A DNA stretch of 64,000 bases, from contig CM032802.1 in NCBI GenBank assembly GCA_019155185.1, forward strand, positions 7,106,501-7,170,500, written 5' to 3'. This DNA comes from Beaufortia kweichowensis (lineage: Eukaryota; Chordata; Actinopteri; Cypriniformes; Gastromyzontidae). Below are positions 26,201 through 37,690 of the stretch, piece after piece. The notes beneath the pieces were generated by a model. That model made no database searches, was not told the DNA's origin, and was given only the letters and a program-made list of their open reading frames with translations. Made by a program: the position numbers and the translations under genes. Numbering within the stretch: the first letter of the stretch is position 1; each line of letters opens with the position of its first letter.

Positions 26201-27585
26201 TTCTAGGAATCATTAAAGTTTGGTTTTTAATTGATGACCTTGGAGTTTGAAAGGCCACACAGGAAATATATTTTGTGTGATCATATAATGCAAACAATCA
26301 ATTCAGTTATAAACATTGAAAACAAACTCGTTTGGAGCAAACATGATAGATAAATGTGATGTTTATTGCCACATTCTTCTCCATTTTCATCACTGCAGAC
26401 TGGAAAAAACAAATAATGCCCTTTTGTTTTCTGTTCAGCCCTTAGGTCCTTTGCGCTTTTTTGTGGTGTTTAACAGGACAGATAGATGAACTTTATAAAG
26501 AAAGTCACATTGATGTTGGTAATCTGAAAACAGTCTCGTGTCTTTAAGGCTTATGATAACACTAAAGCAATACATTTACATTTATTTATTTAGCAGATGC
26601 TTTTATTTAAAGCGACTTACAAATGAGAAAGCAATTATTGTAATATACAAAACTATGTTTACAGTGTTGAAGCTATTAAAGGATAAGCAGGGTATTTTTT
26701 ACATAGACAAAGGTTACAGAGGGAAAAAGAAAGAAAACAGTTGGAGGCAGGTGAATACAGAATAAGTGTGTTTTCAGTTTCTTCACCCAAAACCCCACAA
26801 ATTACAGTTCATCTGGATTTGTTTTTTCTTTAGAGAAACACAAAAGATGACAGACAATGACAGAAATGGTGACAGTTCTTTCATCTTCCATCCACCTTTA
26901 TTACAGAGAGCAAGTCCAACCCGTTTACCTGTATCTCTCATGAACATGTAAATTAGTACATTTCTGTTTTTGCGTGCACTATCCTTTTACGTAAATTCCA
27001 TTATTTGTAATTTTCTACAAAAGGGAAACTTTTTGTTTTGTCAGAGAATACACTTGCAACAATGTGACGTGACTTGCAGCAAGCCACTAATGCTCTTGTT
27101 TGACTCTCATGTGTGGATGTAAACTGAGGTTAAACTTTGATATAACAGCACTGTTAATTCATCTATCAAAACATAATCGCATTAAGGAGATCTATAGAAG
27201 AGAAATAATTGCCGTTACTTCCAGAAGCTCAACAGGTATTCATAACATGACTTAACCTGATCCGGGAGGGTTAGAGGGGAGAAGAAAGACAGGACACATC
27301 AAAAACAGGACATAAATGTGAAAACAAGAAGGTAGCGGGTTGAAAAGGGGGGATGATGCCTGAAATGTCTAGACTTGTTACCAGAAGACACTGACGGTTT
27401 GACATTTGGTGATACCTGAAGGCCAACACAGGTCCATACCTGCCTGTCTAATATTACTAGAAGTCTTCTCTTCACATAACAGGAAACAAACGGACAGTCA
27501 AAACAATAACAATCAAGACCATTAAGCAGTAAAACATTCTTGTTTCATGGGTGCAGAGTATGCTTGAACACAATTAATGTAATCC

Positions 27586-27662
<77 letters not shown>

Positions 27663-30600
27663 GTGTAGTTCTGGCAGTATGGCGAGTGGGTGGAGGTGAT
27701 AGTGGATGACAGGCTGCCTGTGAGAGAGGGCCGTCTGCTTTTCAGCTATTCTCGCACCAGCAATGAGTTCTGGAGCGCCCTGGTGGAGAAAGCTTATGCC
27801 AAGTCAGTCGCAGCATATGTGTGTTAGACTGTGTGCTCGTGTGACTGTTAAGGTTCATTAGTCGCACAGTTTACATTGAAGGGCATTGTTACTTGTCTGT
27901 TGTGTGAAATATTGATTGTGAATCAGTTATGTAGAATCAGTCTATTCCATGTTTGTGTATATGTGGTTTCTATGTACAGGCTGATTGGTTCCTATGGCAG
28001 TCTGAAAGGGGGTATTATCTCAGAGGGAATGGAGGACTTTACAGGGGGTATTGCGTACTCCCGCCCCGTGTCTTCACGGACCCCCCGCGTGCTCTGGAAA
28101 GCTATTACCGCCGCCCTGGACAGGAGCAGCCTGCTCAGCTGCTTCATACATGTACAGACACATTCGCACAAAAGCAGTGGTTACACATAATAAAAGATTT
28201 GCGGCATATACATCGTGTTGTGTCTCTATGTGCAGGCTACAAATGTGAAGGACATTGGTACGGTGACAGCAGAGGGTCTGATCAAAGGTCATGCCTATGC
28301 CATCACTGATACAGAAAAGGTATGAATCAGGACACACACAATATTTAATATCGAATGTTGGTTATGATTTAGATTGCAGATAGATAGCATCTGTTGTGTA
28401 AAAACTCTGGGTGTTTTATATCGAATGTGCTTTGAAATATATATATATATATAGTTTTCGTCAAAATTGAGAAAGATTAGAAACATTGTATATCTTGTAT
28501 ATCCTCCTGCTAATAATATAAATTGTACATGTTATAAATGTTTGTACATGCTTAATGTTCATGCATGTTATACATGCAATGTTCAAATATCACAAATATT
28601 ATCATAACATGTACCTTACAGTTGTATTTTAATATTTAAATAATAAAGCCTCATTCCATAGTTTCTTACCAGCTCTTATTGTGTGTACGTGTAGGTCCAG
28701 AAGCAGTCTGAGGAGATCTTGCTGCTGAGGTTGCGTAACCCCTGGGGATTTGTCGAGTACTGTGGGCCCTGGAGTGACAAGTGAGAAAGACCTCAGCAGC
28801 TCATTTTGTTACCACATGCCTGAGGGCTTCTAAAGACCGCATATTTGTGTGTGTTTGTGTGTGCAGGTGTAAGGATTGGGACTGTATAGACAGCGCTCAA
28901 AAGACCAGACTTGAGTTGGCCAAAGTTGAAGATGGAGAATTTTGGTATCAGTCTGACATGGAAAAATAAATTGTTTTGACACCCACACAGTATTCATCTG
29001 ACTCTACAGACAGGGTTATCGAAACCCTGGCACAGAACTCCTTGTTGTTTGGTGTAACTAAAAGGCTGTTTGTTGTCTGGGGATAAAGTCTGGGACTCGC
29101 CTGCAGAAGACTGATAAAAAAGTCATAGCACATGTTTTTATTAACACTTTTTTGTGTTTTTAGCACAAATTACAGGCATGTACTCATGGTATTCACAGCA
29201 GATACAGCTGTATAGCTGCAGTCAACACATCCTTTAACATTTGTGTGTTTGCAGGATTGGAATAGAGGACTTCTGTCGACTTTTTAATACAGTGGAAATG
29301 TGCAGTGTGAATCCTGACTCTATGACAGGGGAAGCTAGTGATGACACAGCTTCCTCTTCCTGGACTCTGAGCTCACATCAGGGCACATGGGTCCCTATGT
29401 GCTCCGCAGGGGGCTGCCGCAGGTACCCAAGTAAGTAAATGCCTATTTATATGTCTGAACCCTATTTAGTTTTTGTTTGCTTGCAATTGTTTATATAGCA
29501 GTTCATTATTTGCTTCCACTATATATAGTATATTTGTATTTCAAGTAATTAAAAAATTCTCAGAATCAGTCTGACACTTGTTCCTTCTCTTTATCTGTGC
29601 AGAATCTTTCTGGAAAAACCCTCAGTTCCAGCTGGTTATGTCTGATAAAGATGTGGATGACTATGACTTTGTTGAGGATGAGTTTGAAGAGGAGGATGCG
29701 GGTGGTGAGGATGATGAAGTTGGTGCGGTGCCTCCTGTGATCAAAACTGAGAAAAAGGGAGAGAAAAAGAAGAAGGGCACGATACTGGTGGAGCTCCTTC
29801 AGAAATACCGTAGACAGAAAGATAAAGTCAGCTTTCTGTACATGGCCTTCCACATCTACAAGGTGAGAGACCGATATCACAGAGCTTAAGGCAATAGAGG
29901 CACAAACGTTGCACAAATATTCAGACAGAAAGTAACATGTATTACCCTTTCACTTATCCGAAATACATAAATAGGGGTTTGTTTGTACCCTTTCTACAGC
30001 ATTTTCTAAGTTGAGATGTTTTTGTTTTTCTATAATTTGTGTCTGATTATTATTTATTTCATATATTCAGTGTTAATTTTAAGAAAAAAAAAACATATCA
30101 TGGTTGTGAAATATATTTTGACATCTAGTTCAGATCAGTTGTAAAAATTAAATACAATTATTTTAGTTTAACTTCCTGAGGTTGACATTAAATACTTTCA
30201 AAAAGTGAAGCACCTTCTTTCCCTGACCAATGAGTTTTATTTTTTCCTTATGTTTTCTTTCTTAGATCCCACCTGAGGTGAGTTCATAAATTAATATTAG
30301 ATGTCTTGCATGTAATGGAAATAAATACAAACCGTCTCCATACAGAACAACACAAAAACATAATTTCACGTTTCTACATCACATTCTTTAAATGAAATCT
30401 TCTCTACCCTTAGCTTCAGGACACACCGGGTTCTCTAGACCAGCAGTTTTTCTCCAACAACAGTCCAGTAGCTCGGTCTGGAAAGTACAGGAGCATTAGG
30501 AGTGTGTGGAGGAAGGTGCATCTGGAACCTGGCAGTTATGTTATAGTGGCCTCCACTTACAGGCCCAACCAGCAGGGGGAGTTCTTCCTCCGTATTTACA

Positions 30601-33600
30601 CCAAAACTGGCAACATACAAGGGTAAAAATGACATCAGTCCACTGCATCTGTGTGAGGTGATTTTGTTGGTTTCTGTCCATCTGTTCCCTTATTTATGGT
30701 TTCAAATCTTCATTACAGCTTTCAGGATTTCCCCTGTACCAGCAACTACTCTGCGGTAAGACATTTACAGCAGGACTCAATAACGTGTAAAAAAAAAAGA
30801 AGGGCCAGTGAAACATTTAGCAGAGAAAGTGTAAAAATACAATAATAATGGCAAGTAATTGCCAATATTGTACTGAAGCGTGTGCTGTAAATATGTTGTT
30901 GTTACGTGTCTATCTATATACACATGTGTGCGTCTGTTGTATTTATAGACTGTAATGTCAAAGCCATCCTTACCAGAAGACCAGTATAGGGTGCAGAAGT
31001 GGTTTGATGAAAAGGCTGGATCGGTAAGCATCTCAGTCTTTACCTCAGATGAGCAAGAGAGATATTTGATGAATCACGGAAGAGAGTAAACATGTTTTTT
31101 TAGTAATTATGACTGAATACGCTAATGATATCATTGGGTTTTTCACTTTCCAGGATGACAGAGTGAATGCTGTGGAGTTTATGAATCTGGTCAACTCAGG
31201 TCAGAACATTTTACACAAGCTGTCACCAATCAGAAGGTGAAATGAGACAATGACCACAAGGTGGAAGTATTGTGTAGCTATACTTGCAATGGAGTTGAGC
31301 CAGGGTTATCAGCCTAAACTGTATTGGCTATACACTTATCCGTTGTAAATTAATTCTTAAAGGAGTAGAAAATCGATAAAAATATTAAAAATGATATATT
31401 TAATTGTTTATAAATATGCTATTCACTCACATGAGATGGAAACGACTGTCTTTTAAAAAGCGGTTTTATTCTACAATGTCCCTGTTTAATGCAGTTTGTT
31501 TTTAACTGTGTTTTAGTATTGGAAAAAGACTATGAACTTCCCCTGGAAACCTGCAGACAGCTCATATTTGGGGAGGATGTATCCTTCTTCCATCAATCTA
31601 TATTTTTAGTTATGTTTTGGGGCCCGGGGCAAGTTGTCACAAGAAGAAGTTACCCACAATGGCTATATCTCATTAACTGTAAGGTTTTGAATCGAAAGTC
31701 CAATTACGCAGAAATTTGTTTTTTTCTAGCAATGATTTTGTGTGATATTAAATGACAGGTTTTGTGGTGACAACTTACCCCATGCAGTCAACAAATGTTT
31801 TTTTCTAGGCTATAACAATTAAAATTTTCAATAGCTTTTTTGTATCCAAAATATTGTTAATGGGTCTATACAGCTGTAAAAAAAAACCTTCCTGTATAAG
31901 TGTTCACATAAGTCAGAAGTGTGACAACTAGCCCCAGTCTTCTTTAGCTTATATTTATTTATTATTTCAGTCTTTTTTATGTCCCATTTCTAGCTCGTAT
32001 TCTTAAGGCTGTGTGTGTGACAACTAGCCCCGTCCTTCTTTATTCTATATTTATTCATTTCTCGATCTTTTATACGCCTTGTTTCCGGTTAATATCCTTA
32101 AGGCTGTGTGTAGACGGGTGGCAGAGGCCGGCTGAACAGAGCTCAAGCAGAGAAGCTGCTCACCTCCCTACGCAATCTGCAGGTATCTCAGTTCACATGC
32201 GTGAAAAGGTCATTCTCGGCTTTGGCAGCGTGTTAGAAAGTGCAGCGTAGGACACTGAGCCGTGACAATTATCAGATTGTGTAAGGTTACAGGGAGCTCG
32301 TCTTGCACGGAGTAAAAAGACCTTGAAACTGTTGTTGTTGTTGTTATTGTTGTTCATAACATCGTTTGCTTTGCTACTCTGTGCCAGTGTAATATCTGAA
32401 CTACATTCCCCTGAACACAGGCTTTCTTTTTACTGCTGAGAAAGTCATTTTTCATGATCAAACTGATAGATTAAATATTAACAGACAGCTTAACAAAAAG
32501 GCATACGGTTGCCAAACCACATAGTAACTTGGCACAGTAGTATAGAACGTGCAGTCGCAGGTGTGCGTTTAAACATGACTCATGCAGTCAGAATTCAGAG
32601 TCAGAAATATCTATTTATACAAACTCATTTTTATATATTATTTGTTATTTTTGTCCACAGTCCATCTTTTTCCAGTTTGATGAGGATTCGTCTGGAACCA
32701 TGAGTCCATTTGAACTCAGTCTGGCACTGAATGCTGCAGGTGAACACACACTCCCACACCACACCCTGTGTTTATACACAAAAGCAAGTTTGAGTCTCCA
32801 CCCACGGTTTGTCCTCTGTCTCTGCCCTCAGGTGTGGAGTGTGACAGTGTTGTGGTGCAGATGTTGTGGGAGAGGTTTGGCGCTGGTGAACTCTACCTGC
32901 CCTTCTATGGCTTTGTCTCCTGTGTTGCCAGATTGCAAGTGCTCTTTGGTAAGACCAGAGAATCAGTCCTGAAATCTTACTACTGTATAACCACCCTTGT
33001 TTACGAAGTATTTAAAGGTCATATCATTTGGCAATCATTTTTTCTTTCAGAACTGAAAATGACTCCCATTCTCTCATAGATAATATATTTAGAGTGGCTT
33101 AATGACAAAGTGTTTTAAATTGAAAATGTTAAAAAAAACTTAAACATTATTATATGATCACACAAGTCCGCATATTTGGATATATGATCTTAGTCATTTA
33201 CTAAAATGTAAGTATATTTCATGCTTTTAGTAGACCTTTAGAAAATCTGGTAAGAGGCTGGTAGAACGTACTAGAATATAATGAAATATTTCTGATATAT
33301 GTATGCTGCTCGCAAAAAATTTTTATACAGCTATTTTTAAATGACTGGTGATGAAAGAACAGGCTTTTTGCCCACATAATAATGTAGTAATGGCATCTTC
33401 ATGCAATAACTGAAGATACTAACCAGCCAAACCTAGATGCATGTTCTTAAAGGGACGGCGGCATTTATTAGTAGATGCCGAACTCCAGATGAATGTGACT
33501 TTATTTCTTCAGCTAAACACAAACAAATGATTCTGTAGTAAAAAATAGACTGTCATGTTATCTTTTTATATGGGACTCAGAATGTTAAAGTAATCAAGTA

Positions 33601-36265
33601 ATCGAAATGACTCCAGTATTCACTTACAAACGTTTTGCTTCAGAATACACTTATTAACTGACTGGAGTTATGTGAATTACTTTTAAAAAGCATGGATGTG
33701 CTTTTTGGAGCTTTAATAGATTTTGGGTTGACATGGTATTTTAATAGAAAATGATTTATTTGTGTTTAACTGAAGAAATTAGGTCCTACACAGGTGAGAT
33801 GACATAAAGGTGTGTAAATTATGAAAGAGTTTTAATTTTTGGGCGATCTATTCCTTTACATTTATGCATTTGGAAGACGCTTTTATTGCTTATTTTAAGC
33901 GACTTAACAGTGCATTCAGTCAATACACCTGCTTATTATTGCAAATGTCAGGTTGACCAATTGTGAGGCTACAATTCATTGCATAAAACCATATGGACAT
34001 TGTCAAGGAACTGTAGTTGTTCAAACTAAAGCTCAAAACTAAGAAGAAATGTGATCTAAGTGACTGGTGACTAATTGTTGGTGTCCGACAATGTGGTTTT
34101 GACTCTCCTGAGAGACGTCTGTAGTATTTCAAGAACACAGTGTGCAAACAAAAAACATACAGTGAGTGGCAGTTCTGTCTTGTTAATGCAAGAGGTCAGA
34201 GAAGAATAGCCAGACCCCTTCAAACTGACAGGAACTGAAATAACCCCACATTACAACAACACTGCTATGCAAAGAAACGTCTCCGAATGCATGTCAGACA
34301 TTGAAGCACATGGGCTACAGCAGCAGGTTTTAATACTGTCAGCTAAGAATAGGAAACACTGTCTGGGGAGTCCACTTTTACTGTGACATATGCAGATGAA
34401 GAGGTCAGAGTTTGTCGTGAATAACATCTATCCTGCCAGTGACACACTGGTTCAGACTCTAGCTGTGATTTAATGGAATAAGAAATATTTTCTAGGAATA
34501 CATTATTATCAAATACCAACTAAAGGCACTAAAAAGTGATTGCACTCGACATTAGCGTAGTTCATTTGCATGCGCTGTGTTGATTTAGCATCTGATGTAC
34601 AAAAGAAACAACGTAAATCAGGATACAGAGCAAATTTGGTACTGAAGGCAATTTGCACGGGTCTGAATAGTACATTGTGGAGGATGCAGTAGACAAGATT
34701 ACCATGATCTGACACACTTTACACTCTTTAAAATGCTAAACATACCACTGATTATACCACATGCCTGTTTATAACACTCTACTCTATAATCTGATCACAA
34801 AAGCTGCTGTCATTATAAAAAACCATGTACAAACATTTCATTTTAATAAAATTTCATTCGCAGTCTGCTTTTTGTGGATAGCAATAACGTTGTACAGAAA
34901 CGTTACTGCACCAGGCAATTTTGTGACCATTTTATAATAAGCCCAATTTAAGGTAAGGAGGCGTGTTTGTGCACCTGGGAAAACTGGATTGTGGGTGTTT
35001 AGTGAATAAGACACAGATTTTTCAGTGTGCAGAAGTGGCACAGCATTTATTCATTTAATGTAAATTTGAATATATTCTACAGGATTCGTAATATGTACAG
35101 TGCACTTGAGAAATATTAGAACCTTTGGAAAATATGAGCAAAGAAGGCTGTGCAAAGCTTGGAAAAGGGAGGTAGTCATACATATATTTAATAAAGATAT
35201 TTGCTGTTTGGTAAAATAGTTTGTAATATTTTGCACTAAAGACCTAAAGGGTTAACAGTGTCATTTGTAACTTAGTATGATCTGCTTTCTCCTCAGTGAC
35301 GATTAGGATTAGATGTGGAGCTTCATCTTTTTTTCATTTTTTTAGTCATACATTTTGTACAGTTCACATAATACAGATTTATTCAAAATTGCAAAACTTC
35401 CTGTTGAATCAGGTTAGCAATGTTAGTGTATAGAACCCTATTCTAACATGTGTTAGATGTGTAACATCTAGTGGCCACTGAACACATACGTATTTTCTGG
35501 AAGGCAGCAATCTTGTTTGTATCTGAATTCAACTGTTAGACCCATTTACATATGGTTATTCTATTTCTGTCCAATGTGAAGATAAATATAATTGTGCAGC
35601 GCTGCATCTAATCATGATGTTTATTATCATGCCTGAAAGCTGTCAAGATATCCATGACGTCATTAGCAGTGATGTGAGTGTGTACACAGTGTCTGTAAAC
35701 ATGTTAATTGGAAGGATTCAACAGGCTGATTGTTGTTTTTCAGATCTCTTTGAGATGGAGACCAGCGCAGAGGTGAAGGACAAAGGCATTAACGCTGTAA
35801 GATCCTCTTTAACAATATTCAGTTCTTTTAATCTGTTCTACATCCTTCTTTAAATACCTTTTTATATTACTGATGTTAAGTTAATTAATGATATAAGTCT
35901 ACTGTAAGTCCATCTGAAGTCAAAAGCAACTCCATACCATATGTATGTGCCTTGCTGATTGTCCAAAATTATAGTCAATAATAACTGATAGTAAGATAAA
36001 GCCTGTTAAGTTGGATTTTGTCAACTTTTAACACTACACTAGCATGTAGATGAATGAAGAATAGAAGCTCACGGAAATTCACATTTTCGTATGAATCTAC
36101 AATGGCTTTTAGTCACCTCTTCCGTTTTAGTCATACACCATTTACGCATTTCACATTTAAGCTTGTACTTTTAATACATTTTGTATATCAGTTGTGCACT
36201 GCACGTGCCCTGATTGTTTTTCTCTGGTGTTTGTGCAGTGGCTGCTCAGGCTGTTGGCTATATGA
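23201..36265 (+). CDS. capn12: Calpain 12, calcium-dependent cysteine protease
   Basis: A classical calpain assembled from 21 exons, 718 aa (human CAPN12 about 719 aa): 23201-23392, 24127-24196, 25485-25603, 27669-27802, 27980-28151, 28236-28319, 28695-28780, 28867-28944, 29255-29430, 29603-29862, 30266-30277, 30414-30622, 30719-30755, 30949-31023, 31154-31199, 31517-31578, 32114-32182, 32661-32739, 32832-32948, 35744-35796, 36239-36265. The catalytic triad is complete: Cys90 in QGQLGNCWLLAALS, His248 in GHAYAIT, Asn272 in RNPWG, with normal spacing. The C2-like domain follows (about 371-540), including SGKYRSIRSVWRKVHLEPG. The penta-EF-hand domain fills the C-terminal quarter. One loop, DEDSSGTMSPFE, is canonical; the others look degenerate. 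The protein ends WLLRLLAI. An unusual acidic then lysine-rich insert lies in the 29603 exon. Assignment to CAPN12 over CAPN1/2 rests on length and on the 19q13-type neighbours. Confidence 0.9.
24300..24790. promoter_or_regulatory. Candidate regulatory block in capn12 intron 2
   Basis: A less AT-rich, non-repetitive segment inside the intron between 24197 and 25484. It contains a SOX-like AACAATTATTG core near 24668 and a compact GC-rich stretch (GGAGCCGCCGCGGG near 24509). No coding potential is apparent. This is a composition- and motif-based guess only. Confidence 0.28.
24852..24900 (+). mobile_element. Truncated relic of the 960-1254 MITE family
   Basis: GGATAGTTCACCCAAAA matches the end of the element at 960. 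It is followed at once by an AATGAAAGTTGATGGTCCAGTG-type segment. That segment corresponds to the reverse complement of the interior of the first copy near 1090-1115 (ACATTGGACCCCATTGACTT). The piece is thus an internally deleted fragment of the same family. Confidence 0.5.
26571..26650 (+). repeat. Dispersed teleost repeat core, copy 1
   Basis: The segment around TTTAGCAGATGCTTTTATTT and AAAGCGACTTACA is a diverged copy of a very common fish repeat core (consensus like GCAGACGCTTTTATCCAAAGCGACTTACA). It lies in capn12 intron 3. The outer limits and the family name are uncertain. Confidence 0.65.
27591..27659 (+). repeat. (TC)n microsatellite next to capn12 exon 4
   Basis: An uninterrupted 69-bp run of TC dinucleotides ends 9 bp before the first base of capn12 coding exon 4 (27669). 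It therefore forms the polypyrimidine tract of that exon's acceptor. Confidence 0.95.
31626..31781. mobile_element. Small MITE-like element in capn12 intron 16
   Basis: The left end GGGGCAAGTTGTCAC and the right end GTGACAACTTACCCC are 15-bp inverted repeats agreeing at 14 positions. They bound a 156-bp AT-rich, non-coding core, which is the structure of a short non-autonomous DNA transposon. More copies of the right-end motif, GTGACAACTAGCCCC, occur at 31921 and 32017, so related material has been duplicated nearby. The family is not named here. Confidence 0.6.
31921..32112 (+). repeat. 96-bp tandem duplication carrying a capn12 acceptor
   Basis: Two diverged copies of a 96-bp unit lie head to tail. 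Unit 1 starts at 31921 and unit 2 at 32017. Both begin GTGACAACTAGCCCC and both end with CTTAAGGCTGTGTGTG or CTTAAGGCTGTGTGTA. Unit 2 ends in the TAG that is the acceptor for capn12 exon 17 (starting 32114). Unit 1 has TG at the equivalent place and cannot serve. Confidence 0.8.
33851..33945 (+). repeat. Dispersed teleost repeat core, copy 2
   Basis: The sequence TTTACATTTATGCATTTGG followed by AGACGCTTTTATTGC and AAGCGACTTAACAGTGCATT is another copy of the repeat core seen at 26571. It lies inside capn12 intron 19, the 2.8-kb intron before the penultimate exon. It has a small internal insertion relative to the common form. Confidence 0.7.
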
Positions 36266-36745
36266 GCCAGTCCAGACATGACACCTCAGCAGGACAGACC
36301 TGCTACGCCAAGACCACTCTGACGTCATCAACCTTAGCCTCTCTCGCTCTCTCTCTCTTCTATCTCATATGTGTTGTATATCTGCAGACCTTTGCCCTGC
36401 AGTTGCATCTACCCACATGCTGATCTATCAGTTGGGGTCTAAGACCATGTAGGTCAAATGGACTTTGTTTTATTCCTGACACACTTGTGTCTCTCTTATT
36501 GATTCATAATCAGCAAAAGACTTTCTACTTTTTTACCTCTTTTAAATCTGTATCTCTTAAGAGCGCCGTCATATATTTATCCATTCTTATTAAGTAGTAT
36601 CATGCTCCCATACTTTAAATTACAAGAATTAGTAATAGTTTTACCTCTATTTCACAACCTGTATTTCATATGCCCCATCAGCCCCCTCAATAAGACTGAA
36701 GTCACCCTTCATCAGAACCAAATAAAAAAAAATGTTCTTTTAGCT
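36266..36745 (+). other. capn12: capn12 3' untranslated region
   Basis: After the TGA at 36263-36265 the sequence is non-coding. The first strong poly(A) hexamer, AATAAA, is at 36721-36726, giving a 3' UTR of about 480 bp. The call rests on that hexamer and the absence of further coding exons. Confidence 0.5.
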
Positions 36746-37249
36746 CAAATTTTAAACCTGCTTTAATTTATAGGTTACCTAAAAATAAAATTTCTCCTAT
36801 TACAGTCATTATTTGTTCCAAATAACAGTTCCATGTGACATTAGGCAGAATATTAATGCCTCATTTGACATTCAGTTTTATTTTATGAAAAAAGGGGGAT
36901 ATCACGCATGACAATTTTGGTGACTCTTTTATTGAATTGTTATTGTTTTTAATTGCACATTTCTAGATTCTGACTTCATCAGCTGTGAATTGCTTTTACA
37001 AGTCAAACCCTGTGATGCTTAATGCCGTAAAAAGCTTGGCCTCACAATGTGTCATACCTGTAACAAGAGGCATAATTGCATTTCCCCCCGATAAAGCATG
37101 ACTCTTACTTCCTCTTGTACTTTTTCTTCTTTTGAACATTTATGTATCTGCTCGGTGTCTTTAAAAGTTGAGAATGTATTGTTGCTTCCAAATATAAAAG
37201 CACAAGTCATAATCTTTCATCACAGGGCATTTCTATATTAAATTTTGCT

Positions 37250-37690
37250 GTGCGTATAGCTACACCTCCACACACACACGCGCGCTCGCACACACACATT
37301 GTTCAAAGAGCGAGATGGGTAGAGCGAGATAGTAGCTGTGGGTATAAAAAGCGATGTCTCAGCAGCCCTGCACGCACCGGCTCTATTCTTATCGCTCTGA
37401 CGCCACGCACAGCGTCATCACGCCATCGCTCCCTCCTCCGCGACGCTCTCTCTCCATCCCTCCCTCCAGCTCTCTCTAGTAACTGTCTCATTCTCACAAT
37501 CTGCTTCCTCCTCTTCGTGTTCCTCTCGTTCGCTCGCTCGTAGGCTCTCGTCCTCTCTCCCGCTGTTCCTATTAATAGAAACCTTTGCTCGCACAATGCT
37601 TCCTCCCAGCCGTAAGGTGACCGAACAGAGGTTGCCCCCAGCAACAGTCCAAGCGCCTCTGGAAACGGCCGTCATTGCTCTCTCGATTAC
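37250..37690 (+). promoter_or_regulatory. Orphan CpG-rich TATA promoter-like island
   Basis: Within an AT-rich desert this 440-bp patch is GC- and CpG-rich. It carries TATAAAAA at 37343-37350, pyrimidine-rich sequence downstream, and CGTCA-type CRE half-sites near 37400-37425. A donor-like AAG followed by GTGACC occurs at about 37616. No protein-coding gene is attached to it. A noncoding RNA start or a distal enhancer is possible. Strand is guessed from the TATA orientation. Confidence 0.4.
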
